Under the pieces are notes generated by a model. That model searched no databases. It was given only the letters and a program-made list of their open reading frames with translations, and was not told the DNA's origin. A stretch of DNA of 64,000 bases from Bacillota bacterium (GTDB lineage: Bacteria > Bacillota > Clostridia > Acetivibrionales > DSM-1351), in NCBI GenBank assembly GCA_023393115.1, contig JAEWMS010000025.1, forward strand, positions 62,001 through 126,000, read 5' to 3'. Position 1 is the first letter of the stretch; each line of letters starts with the position of its first letter. This document shows, piece by piece, positions 54,358 through 61,953 of this stretch. The translations under genes were made by a program, and so were the position numbers.

Positions 54358-54763
54358 AGAAATGGTTGATGTAAACACCATAGTTGGAGATGCTGTTCAG
54401 GCTCCCGATGGTACGGTAATAATACCTATATCTAAAGTTAGCTTTGGTTTTGCAGCAGGTGGAGGAGATTATTCTACTGATAAAGATTCCTCTGGTGCGC
54501 CGGGAGATAAGAAGCTTCCGTTTGCAGGTGGCAGTGGTGCCGGAGTATCAATTAATCCCGTAGCATTTATGGTTTGTGGTCAAAATCATATAAAGCTTCT
54601 TCCCGTTAATGTGAATTCCTCTGTTGAAAAGATATTGGATTTGATTCCAGAACTTATTGAAAAAGCAAATGATGCTTTAAAGGAAAAAATGGCTAAGAAA
54701 AATGAATGCTGCAAGAAAAAAGACGATCAAAATACAGTTCAAAACCCAAATATTGATGGATAG
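54305..54763 (+). CDS. ytfJ: GerW/YtfJ-family sporulation protein
   Basis: This 152-residue protein starts MSDHPIEGLMTTAMQSIKEM and has VGDAVQAPDGTVIIPISKVSFGFAAGGG, a Gly-rich middle (GGSGAGVSINPVAFMV) and LLPVNVNSSVEKILDLIPE, the YtfJ pattern throughout. GerW is needed for spore germination in Bacillus. ATG 54305 follows AAGGTGGTGG. The C-terminus is Cys/Lys-rich (KKNECCKKKDD). Confidence 0.92.
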   Translation: MSDHPIEGLMTTAMQSIKEMVDVNTIVGDAVQAPDGTVIIPISKVSFGFAAGGGDYSTDKDSSGAPGDKKLPFAGGSGAGVSINPVAFMVCGQNHIKLLPVNVNSSVEKILDLIPELIEKANDALKEKMAKKNECCKKKDDQNTVQNPNIDG

Positions 54764-54769
54764 GAATTT

Positions 54770-54797
54770 AAAAGCGGGAGGATAATCCCGCTTTTTA
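54770..54797 (+). terminator. terminator after ytfJ
   Basis: AAAGCGGGA (54771-54779) and TCCCGCTTT (54786-54794) form a perfect stem followed by T5. Confidence 0.87.
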
Positions 54798-54956
54798 TCA
54801 TATAAGGATATATATAATTTTTTTGAATTTGAAGCAAATTTCTTGCTTGACGCATCACATAAAATATAAAATAATTGTTATTGAAATAAAAATCTGATAA
54901 ATAGCATTTACATAAAATATTAAAAGTAAATTAAATGAAAATAGCGGGGAATGTTT

Positions 54957-55670
54957 ATGGAGCATATGAGATTGCAAAAATTTTTGGCTCATGCCGGTGT
55001 TGCTTCCAGAAGAGCTTCAGAAGAACTGATAAAACAGGGAAGAGTAGCTGTTAATGGCAAAATAATAACTGATATGGGCACAAGCGTAAATGAAAATGAC
55101 ACTGTTGCTGTTGACGGTAAGGATATTTCAAATAATGAAGCAGATGATAAAATTTATGTTATACTCAATAAACCTGTAGGTTATGTTTCAACGGCCAGTG
55201 ATCAATTCGGGAGACCAACTGTCATTGATCTTGTCAGTGAAATTAAATGCCGGCTATATCCGGTAGGAAGGTTGGATTATGATACTTCCGGTCTGATTAT
55301 TTTGACAAATGACGGAGAATTTACATATCGATTGACGCACCCCAAGCATGAAATTGATAAAGTCTATGAAGCTTTGATTTCAGGTGTACCATCAAAATCA
55401 GAATTGGAGCAGTTTAAAATTGGATTAAAAATAGATGATTATGTTACTTCACCTGCCGGAATTGAGATAATAGATGTAAAAGGCAAAGATGCGGTTGTTA
55501 GAGTTACAATTCATGAGGGAAAAAACAGACAGGTCAGAAAAATGTGTGAAGCTATAGGCCACAAGGTTTTATCCTTAAAAAGGATTTCTATAGGGCCTAT
55601 AGCTCTTGGTGATCTGCCAACCGGAAAATGGAGAAGACTTACTCCCGAAGAAGTAAAAAGCCTTTATTAA
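54957..55670 (+). CDS. rluB: RluB/RsuA-family pseudouridine synthase
   Basis: This 237-residue protein has an S4 RNA-binding domain (MRLQKFLAHAGVASRRASEELI) and the catalytic block YPVGRLDYDTSGLIILTNDGE with the nucleophile Asp in RLDYDTSG. The C-terminal IHEGKNRQVRKMCEAIGHKV completes the family signature. It makes pseudouridine in 23S rRNA helix 89 or a related site. ATG 54957 is chosen for GCGGGGA seven bases upstream. The gene follows scpAB-DUF2953-ytfJ, the conserved Firmicutes order. Confidence 0.92.
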   Translation: MEHMRLQKFLAHAGVASRRASEELIKQGRVAVNGKIITDMGTSVNENDTVAVDGKDISNNEADDKIYVILNKPVGYVSTASDQFGRPTVIDLVSEIKCRLYPVGRLDYDTSGLIILTNDGEFTYRLTHPKHEIDKVYEALISGVPSKSELEQFKIGLKIDDYVTSPAGIEIIDVKGKDAVVRVTIHEGKNRQVRKMCEAIGHKVLSLKRISIGPIALGDLPTGKWRRLTPEEVKSLY

Positions 55671-56176
55671 TAGCTGTTGTAGGAGTATAGTCCAACTAAA
55701 ATAGCTATTAAGATAAAAGCAATATAGATTACAGATATGGCTATTCCAACAATCGCCAAGATCCCTTGTATTTTAAAGTACTTATTTACATATGTAAAGA
55801 AATCATTCAGGGTAAATTGGTTATTGTAATCTTTATAGGCTTTTAAACTTTTTGAGCCATTTGTAAGGCCTATACCCGAAAAAATCATTGGAATTCCAAT
55901 AGCTGCTGTAATTATCCCGATACATGTTATAGCTCCAATTACTATTGTATATATACCGATAAACTTCATCCAGCCGGAAAGGCTGTCAATTATGGATGGT
56001 GCCATGTAGGAATTCTGGTTATTACTAAAATTATTATTGTTATTGATGTATCCCGGGTTGAAATTATTATTGGGGTAATTGTTACTTGGAACGTACTGAT
56101 TATTTTGAATATTGTTATAACCTGCTCCAGGGGGAGTATTTTCAACAGTATTGTTGAATTCTGTCGGATTATCCAT
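55667..56176 (-). CDS. DUF5362-like membrane protein with Asn-rich N-terminus
   Basis: This 169-residue protein has a disordered Asn/Pro/Tyr-rich N-terminal third (NNYPNNNFNPGYINNNNNF). Two membrane regions follow (FIGIYTIVIGAITCIGIITAAIGIPMIF in the middle and ILAIVGIAISVIYIAFILIAILVGL at the end) with a soluble helix between them (SKSLKAYKDYNNQFTLNDFF). The layout resembles DUF5362/DUF4870-type proteins. Its stop overlaps the convergent rluB stop by four bases. AGGAGAG precedes the ATG. Function unknown. Confidence 0.75.
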   Translation of the reverse strand: MDNPTEFNNTVENTPPGAGYNNIQNNQYVPSNNYPNNNFNPGYINNNNNFSNNQNSYMAPSIIDSLSGWMKFIGIYTIVIGAITCIGIITAAIGIPMIFSGIGLTNGSKSLKAYKDYNNQFTLNDFFTYVNKYFKIQGILAIVGIAISVIYIAFILIAILVGLYSYNSY

Positions 56177-56299
56177 GGGCTATCTCTCCTTATGTAAATA
56201 ATTTTTAGGTGCTTTGATTATATCATAGAGGTGTTTTAGCTGCAATTGGAAGACAAATGAAATAATTAAAAATAAATACATTATTTGTCGGAGGTCATT

Positions 56300-56866
56300 A
56301 TGAACATACTTAAGAATTGTTTAACACAGTCTCATCAGATTATTTCCAGCATAGTTGATAAGGGTGATTTGGTAGTTGATGCAACTGCCGGAAATGGAAA
56401 CGACACAGTATTTCTGGCAGAGCTTGTTGGTGATGAGGGTATGGTTTATTCCTTTGATATTCAGGAACAAGCACTTCGTTCAACAGATAAGAAACTTCAG
56501 GATAAGCAGCTGAAAAGCAGAGTAAAGCTTATAAATGATGGACACCAGAATATAAAAAAATACATAACACAACCGATAAAAGCTATTATGTTTAATCTTG
56601 GGTACCTACCAGGAGGAAATCATTCAATCGGAACCAAAGGATGCACTACCATTGAAGCAATTAAAGGTGGAATGGAACTACTAACAGTACACGGCATTAT
56701 CAGTATCGTCGTATATTATGGGGGAGATAGCGGCTTTGATGAGAAAAATGAAGTTGTGGAATTTATTAAGACAATTGATTATAAGAAATTTACCGTAATG
56801 AGAACTGACTTTGTGAATCAGATAAATTGTCCGCCCATTCTGATTTGCATTGAAAAGAACAAATAG
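56300..56866 (+). CDS. mnmM: MnmM-like SAM methyltransferase (YtqB family)
   Basis: This 188-residue methyltransferase has SAM motif I VVDATAGNGNDTVFLAELVG, acidic motif II (YSFDIQEQAL) and the family block MFNLGYLPGGNHSIGTK. B. subtilis YtqB, now MnmM, methylates 5-aminomethyl-(2-thio)uridine at tRNA position 34. ATG 56300 follows CGGAGG at five bases. It lies alone between convergent terminators. Confidence 0.88.
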   Translation: MNILKNCLTQSHQIISSIVDKGDLVVDATAGNGNDTVFLAELVGDEGMVYSFDIQEQALRSTDKKLQDKQLKSRVKLINDGHQNIKKYITQPIKAIMFNLGYLPGGNHSIGTKGCTTIEAIKGGMELLTVHGIISIVVYYGGDSGFDEKNEVVEFIKTIDYKKFTVMRTDFVNQINCPPILICIEKNK

Positions 56867-56884
56867 ACTGAACCTAGCAGAAAA

Positions 56885-56926
56885 AACCCCTAAGAAAGTG
56901 TTTTATCACTTTTTTCTCAGGGGGTT
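56885..56926 (-). terminator. terminator between mnmM and rsgI
   Basis: AACCCCTAAGAAAGTG pairs with CACTTT-TTTCTCAGGGGGTT with small bulges. On the minus strand a T6 run follows, so it best fits the end of the sigI-rsgI transcript. Confidence 0.65.
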
Positions 56927-57095
56927 ACACAAATCAGGAAATGAGAGCTATAAAAGTACTATTTCTCTGATTAAATTATACTAAATAATACGATCTGATA
57001 TGTAAATATGTGTAAGATTTAAGGTGTATGTAATATACTTGTAAGTTATGAAACAGTATCGTAAATTATATGTAAATCAATCGTAAACTTATATT

Positions 57096-58637
57096 CTATT
57101 TTTCCTTATTTTTGTTATGTCCTTTTGAGTTACCACTATTTTCATTATCTGAACCGCTGCTGTTACTAGACTCATTACTGTTGCTATTGCTGTTATTGTT
57201 ATTGCTGCTGTTGTCATTGCCGTTGTTGTTATTATTGTTACTGGAATCATTTTTGGACTTATTACTATTCTCTATATTATTTCCTGATTCTTCATTCGTC
57301 ACATTATTTTTAGGCTCATCGGTAACTTCAGTTTTATTGTCTGGAATACTCCCGTCAGTTGATTCTTCATTTTTTTTGTCCGAATAGTCTTTAGGCCAAT
57401 CTGAATCGGATTGGCTTTTTGAATCCTTTTGTGGTTTGTTTTTATCTGTATCGTCTTGGTTTGAAGGTTTATCCGGTTTATCTGGTTTATAGGATTCATT
57501 TGGTTTATTGGGTTTATCGAATTCATTTGGTTTATCGGGTTCCACAGGCTTATCAGATTTATCAGATTTATAAGTTTTGTCCTGTTTTCCTGGGTTTATT
57601 TCCTTTTCCGAATTAATCCGCTTTCCAGGCTTAATTTCATCCTTATTGAGCTTATCTTCATCTTTATTATCCGGCTTTCCAGAATTGTCCCTAATTTCAA
57701 ATTTCTTGTTTCCAAAGACTTCAGAATCCTTATTTTCATTGTTTTTAACCTTACCGGTGTCGTCCTTTAATTCATCTTTTTGTTTGTCTGAGTTACTATT
57801 ATCTATTTTGCCGGAAGATTGTTCCTTATCTTTGTCCTTATCTTTGTCCTTTTCATTCTCCTTATCTTTCTTTTTGGATTCATTATTTTTAGCCTTATCC
57901 AGCATATCGGAAACACGTTCGGTTTTCGCTTTTTCAATTGTTATATCTGAATTTGTATCCTTTAATTCCTTATATAATTCATATCTTCCCATGGACATAT
58001 TATTTTCAACAGCTGCCTTTCTGACCTCAGGGGTAAGTTTCAGGATCTCAGGCTGGATGCTTGTTGAGCCAATTTCAACTTTAAGGTTTTGAATATCAGC
58101 CAGCAGGGAAGATAGTGCCTTATCATTATCGGTATTTGTATCACTCATTTCTGAATCCAATGCAGCAGAAATTAATACTTTGTTTGATTTTTCCCCACTT
58201 AAGTAGCCCATTTTTTTCGAGGAGTCAATTACTTCCGAAATGGCTTCCTTAACCGGTAATTCCTTTAGATTAAGATCACGTAACAAATTTTTTGCATCAG
58301 CATTTAAAGCTCTGACACTTAATACCTTTGAGGTATTGTCAATAGTAATTTCCATACTGGGGTTTATATCCACGTCAATATATGCAAAAACCGGTTCCGG
58401 GTTGAAAACCTGCATGTATAGGACAGAGAAGACAGCCAATACAAAGACACTTGCAGCTAGTGCAGCGTATCGAATATAACTGTTGGTTTTCTTGATAGGT
58501 TTTGCTTCATTGAAGACCAATTGCTGACCGACAAACATATTCGGCGTTCTTTTAATAGAAATGAAATCACATTTCTCAGTCATAACAATAGCTTTTTTAT
58601 TGTTAAGTTCCAGAATGGAACCCCTGAACTCTGTCAT
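57096..58637 (-). CDS. rsgI: RsgI-family anti-sigma factor with long low-complexity ectodomain
   Basis: This protein of about 513 residues opens with the RsgI N-terminal anti-sigma domain (MTEFRGSILELNNKKAIVMT, then FISIKRTPNMFVGQQL). One membrane helix (YAALAASVFVLAVFSVLYM, about residues 55-73) is followed by the conserved external segment FAYIDVDINPSMEITID. The Asn-Pro bond in INPS is the known autocleavage site of clostridial RsgI proteins. The rest is hydrophilic: Lys/Asp/Glu repeats, PDKPN-type Pro repeats and a Ser/Asn-rich end. No carbohydrate-binding or hydrolase domain is present. The ATG at 58637 lies one base after the sigI stop. Confidence 0.9.
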   Translation of the reverse strand: MTEFRGSILELNNKKAIVMTEKCDFISIKRTPNMFVGQQLVFNEAKPIKKTNSYIRYAALAASVFVLAVFSVLYMQVFNPEPVFAYIDVDINPSMEITIDNTSKVLSVRALNADAKNLLRDLNLKELPVKEAISEVIDSSKKMGYLSGEKSNKVLISAALDSEMSDTNTDNDKALSSLLADIQNLKVEIGSTSIQPEILKLTPEVRKAAVENNMSMGRYELYKELKDTNSDITIEKAKTERVSDMLDKAKNNESKKKDKENEKDKDKDKDKEQSSGKIDNSNSDKQKDELKDDTGKVKNNENKDSEVFGNKKFEIRDNSGKPDNKDEDKLNKDEIKPGKRINSEKEINPGKQDKTYKSDKSDKPVEPDKPNEFDKPNKPNESYKPDKPDKPSNQDDTDKNKPQKDSKSQSDSDWPKDYSDKKNEESTDGSIPDNKTEVTDEPKNNVTNEESGNNIENSNKSKNDSSNNNNNNGNDNSSNNNNSNSNSNESSNSSGSDNENSGNSKGHNKNKEK

Positions 58638-58638
58638 T

Positions 58639-59397
58639 TTATTTACCGCCTTTCTCAACATTCTCAACGTAACTCTTTAGTGTTTCAAGTTTGCTACCAA
58701 GTATAATATATACTGAAATAATAAATTTCCTGTTTCTTTCAATGGTTTTATGGTTAACGTCTACCAATTTCATAAGATCTGTCATTGGTATGGTTTTCTT
58801 TTTTTCAAGTTTCTCAGATAATTCTTTATTTTCTGCAAGTATCTTTGCTATCCTAATAGACAATCTCTTTGAATCCAGGTGTTTTGGAGCGGTATTAACC
58901 AGATCGCTTAGATTAATTCCGAAAGTAGACAGCTTTTTTATATAGCTTTCAAGTTCTTCCTTCATCTCTATATTGTTAAATTGAGAAGATGCATCTACAG
59001 TGAAGTATTTATTTTCAAATGAAATATTTTCCTCCTCATCCTGACGCTCAAAATAGGATAGGGGAAATACCTTGCTGTTTTTGGCTTCTTTTCTCTTAAA
59101 ATCTATAATACGTCGCTTAATAACGATTTCCGCAAAGCTTAAGAAACCGGAGCTTTTACTGTCGTCAAAGCAGTCAATTGCTTCATTAAAGGCCAGAAGC
59201 CCAACGCTGTATTCTTCACTATTTTCCAAATCCACATAGTTACCCATACTTTTGGATACTACCTTAATAATAAAAGGGTTATAATCTTTGATAAACTTTT
59301 CCCTTAAATCCATATCACCGTTTTTAATGTTCTTGATTATCTCTCCAAGGTACTCGGGTTTTCGTCGTGATTTATTAAGTATATGTAAAATAGTCAA
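58639..59397 (-). CDS. sigI: RNA polymerase sigma factor SigI
   Basis: This protein of about 252 residues has a region-2-like part (LREKFIKDYNPFIIKVVSKS and EEYSVGLLAFNEAIDCFD) with FLSFAEIVIKRRIIDFKRKE, typical of SigI. A C-terminal SigI-specific helical domain follows with IPMTDLMKLVDVNHKTIERNRKFI, the probable -35 reader. TTG 59397, ten bases after GAGGAG, gives the usual family length. The frame extends to an ATG at 59502, but that region looks like a leader and has no ribosome site. It directs genes for polysaccharide use when freed from RsgI. Confidence 0.9.
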   Translation of the reverse strand: MTILHILNKSRRKPEYLGEIIKNIKNGDMDLREKFIKDYNPFIIKVVSKSMGNYVDLENSEEYSVGLLAFNEAIDCFDDSKSSGFLSFAEIVIKRRIIDFKRKEAKNSKVFPLSYFERQDEEENISFENKYFTVDASSQFNNIEMKEELESYIKKLSTFGINLSDLVNTAPKHLDSKRLSIRIAKILAENKELSEKLEKKKTIPMTDLMKLVDVNHKTIERNRKFIISVYIILGSKLETLKSYVENVEKGGK

Positions 59398-59611
59398 TAA
59401 TACTTCACTCCTCGCAATAATATTCGTACCCTCGTTGTATTTTAGTGGGGCAAACTGAAGATTTTGATGTTTCCATAAATAAAGTATAGTAGTTTTAGTC
59501 ATAATAATAAAGGCAAATTTCTAGTGGAAAATAAACCCATAAGCATTAGAACTAAAAAATATTCACTCCGGGTTGTGTAAGTTAAATAGCTGGTAATAAT
59601 ATGCATCTCTA

Positions 59612-59658
59612 TTGACACCCTTTTTCAGGTAATATATAATTATTACTAGGTAATAATA
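59612..59658 (+). promoter_or_regulatory. promoter with dyad operator for the transcarboxylase operon
   Basis: TTGACA (59612-59617) and TATAAT (59635-59640) are 17 bp apart. TTATTAC (59642-59648) and GTAATAA (59652-59658) form a perfect dyad just after the -10. The half-site GGTAATA recurs at 59592 and 59628, flanking and overlapping the promoter. Confidence 0.75.
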
Positions 59659-59760
59659 ACTAATAATATTTTAAGTTGATAAGTCAACCTCTGGGGTTGA
59701 AGAAATAATTTAAATTTTCAATACAATTTGTGGTCGCTTATGCGGCTTATGGAGGTTAAT

Positions 59761-61311
59761 ATGCCACAAAAAGAAAAGATTGAAAGCTTAAAAAGTATGA
59801 AAGCATCCATTGCTTTAGGCGGTGGGCAGGATAAGATTGAAAAAAGACATACCGAGGGAAAATTTACGGCCAGGGAAAGAATTGATATGTTATTTGATGA
59901 AGGCAGCTTTGTTGAAATTGATGCCTTTATTGAATCAAGATGTTTTGATTTCGGAATGCAAAAAAAGAAGCTTGCCGGTGATGGCGTTGTTACAGGCTAC
60001 GGAACCGTAAACGGCAGAAAAGTATTTGTTGCATCTCAGGATTTTACAGTAATCGGCGGTTCACTTGGCGAAATGCACGCAAAGAAAATAACTAAAGTGA
60101 TGGATATGGCTGTAAAAATGGGAGCCCCCTTCATAGCTATAAATGACTCTGGAGGTGCCAGAATTGAAGAAGGACTTGATGCTCTTTCGGGCTACGGTGA
60201 TATTTTTTACAGGAATACTCTTGCTTCAGGCGTAATTCCGCAGATATCTGTAATTATGGGACCCTGTGCAGGCGGTGCTGTATATTCTCCGGCAATAACT
60301 GACTTTATATTCATGGTTGAGAATACAAGCCAGATGTTTATAACAGGTCCTCAGGTTATAAAATCAGTTACAGGTGAAGATGTATCTGTTGAAAAGCTCG
60401 GCGGTGCTGATGTACACACAGCAGTAAGTGGTGTAGCGCACTTTAAATCTTCTAATGAAGAAGAATGTATTGAAGATATAAAGAGACTTCTCAGTTTCAT
60501 ACCTGGCAATAACGTTTCAGATACTCTGTATTACGGTACTGCGGACAGTGCCAATAGAATAATTGAAAGCTTGAATGAAATAATCCCTGAAGAATCAAAC
60601 AAGCCATATGACATGTTTGGCATAATTGAAGAAATTGTTGATGACGGCGATTTCATGGAAATACACGGTGCTTTTGCGCAAAACATAATTATTGGGTTTG
60701 GAAGATTGAATGGAAAATCAGTTGGCATAATAGCTAATCAACCAAAAGTAATGGCAGGTTCTTTGGATATGAATGCAGCTGATAAAGCAGCTCGTTTTGT
60801 TCGTTTCTGTGATGCCTTCAATATTCCGCTTTTGACATTAACAGATGTACCTGCGTTCCTTCCGGGTGTTGCTCAGGAACATAATGGCATCATCAGACAT
60901 GGTGCGAAGCTGCTTTATGCTTTCTCAGAAGCAACAGTGCCAAAGGTAAATGTTATCTTGAGAAAGGCGTACGGTGGAGCTTATATAGCAATGAACAGCA
61001 AAACCATCGGAGCAGACATGGTGTTTGCATGGCCATCTGCCGAAATAGCTGTTATGGGTCCTGATGGAGCTGCTAACATAATATTTAAAAAGGAAATAAC
61101 TGCTTCTGAGAATCCAGCTGAAACAAGAAAAGAGAAGATCGCTGAATACAGGGATAAATTCTCAAATCCGTATGTTGCTGCTGCAAGAGGCTATATAGAT
61201 GATGTTATTGAACCTTCAGAGACAAGATTGAAAATAATTATGGCTCTTGAAATGTTGAATACAAAGAGGGAAAACAGACCTGCTAAGAAACACGGAAATA
61301 TTCCGCTTTAG
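59761..61311 (+). CDS. transcarboxylase 12S-type carboxyltransferase subunit
   Basis: This 516-residue protein has two crotonase-like halves. The first has INDSGGARIEEGLDALSGYG and MGPCAGGAVYSPAITDF; the second has GIIANQPKVMAGSLDMNAADKAARF, DVPAFLPGVAQEHNGIIRHGAKLLYA and KAYGGAYIAMNSK. It matches methylmalonyl-CoA/propionyl-CoA carboxyltransferases, exchanging CO2 between a CoA ester and biotin. With the biotin and 5S genes that follow, it forms a soluble methylmalonyl-CoA:pyruvate transcarboxylase-type complex. ATG 59761 follows ATGGAGG at five bases. Confidence 0.9.
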   Translation: MPQKEKIESLKSMKASIALGGGQDKIEKRHTEGKFTARERIDMLFDEGSFVEIDAFIESRCFDFGMQKKKLAGDGVVTGYGTVNGRKVFVASQDFTVIGGSLGEMHAKKITKVMDMAVKMGAPFIAINDSGGARIEEGLDALSGYGDIFYRNTLASGVIPQISVIMGPCAGGAVYSPAITDFIFMVENTSQMFITGPQVIKSVTGEDVSVEKLGGADVHTAVSGVAHFKSSNEEECIEDIKRLLSFIPGNNVSDTLYYGTADSANRIIESLNEIIPEESNKPYDMFGIIEEIVDDGDFMEIHGAFAQNIIIGFGRLNGKSVGIIANQPKVMAGSLDMNAADKAARFVRFCDAFNIPLLTLTDVPAFLPGVAQEHNGIIRHGAKLLYAFSEATVPKVNVILRKAYGGAYIAMNSKTIGADMVFAWPSAEIAVMGPDGAANIIFKKEITASENPAETRKEKIAEYRDKFSNPYVAAARGYIDDVIEPSETRLKIIMALEMLNTKRENRPAKKHGNIPL

Positions 61312-61314
61312 CTA

Positions 61315-61410
61315 GAAGTTGGAAGTAGGATGTAGGAAGTTAGATATTAGAAGTTGGATGTTGGATGTTGGAAGTAGGAATTTGAAGTTAGAAGTAGGAA
61401 GTAAGAAGCT
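61315..61410. repeat. heptamer tandem repeat array between transcarboxylase genes
   Basis: Ten consecutive 7-base units of the form RGAWGTW run from 61315 to 61384 (for example GGAAGTA, GGATGTA, GGATGTT). After a one-base shift, three and a half more GAAGTWR units run to 61410. The array starts four bases after the 12S stop and lies inside the predicted operon mRNA. Confidence 0.85.
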
Positions 61411-61500
61411 TAAAGTGCATGTACGAAGTCAGCGAAGATTAGAAGTCGAATAGAAGTTTAGTCAAAATGATGGAAATACAGTGATTTGGAGGGATTTACT

Positions 61501-61875
61501 ATGAGTAAATATATAATTAAAGTAAACGGAACCCCTTATGAGGTAGAAGTGCAGGAATTAGGAGGCTCAAGCCCCGTTGCTGCACCTGCGGCTTTTAAGC
61601 CTAAGGCAAGAGCATCGGCAGGACAACAGGCTGTAAAGACAACACAACCAGTTACCGCAAGTGCCGGAGATGTTGTAGCCCCAATGCCTGGAACAGTTCT
61701 TAAGGTTAAGGTTGCGGCTGGTGATACAGTAAAAAAAGGTCAGGTGTTACTGATACTTGAAGCAATGAAGATGGAAAATGAAATAGTTTCTCCGGTTGAC
61801 GGAAAGGTTGCGGCATTATATGTTGAAGCCGGCAAATCTGTAACAGCTCGTGAAGTTATGGTAACTATTGCATAA
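61501..61875 (+). CDS. biotin carboxyl carrier protein (1.3S-type)
   Basis: This 124-residue protein has a short N-terminal strand region (MSKYIIKVNGTPYEVEVQEL) and an Ala/Pro/Lys linker (residues about 22-55). A biotinyl domain follows with LLILEAMKMENEI, where Lys90 is the biotinylation site. It shuttles CO2 between the 12S and 5S subunits. ATG 61501 follows TTGGAGGG. No acetyl-CoA-carboxylase partner genes are adjacent, supporting the transcarboxylase reading. Confidence 0.92.
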   Translation: MSKYIIKVNGTPYEVEVQELGGSSPVAAPAAFKPKARASAGQQAVKTTQPVTASAGDVVAPMPGTVLKVKVAAGDTVKKGQVLLILEAMKMENEIVSPVDGKVAALYVEAGKSVTAREVMVTIA

Positions 61876-61953
61876 GCGGTTTTTATTACAACTTATAGTC
61901 GTGTTATAGTCGTGCCAAGTACCTTGCTTGGACATTGTAAAAAGGAGATTGGT

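Noticed and set aside
57112..57387. Leu-rich plus-strand open frame
   Set aside because: It is the antisense of the Asn/Ser-rich end of RsgI, which gives long Leu runs by composition.
61315..61410. CRISPR-like array
   Set aside because: Contiguous 7-base units without spacers; no cas genes.
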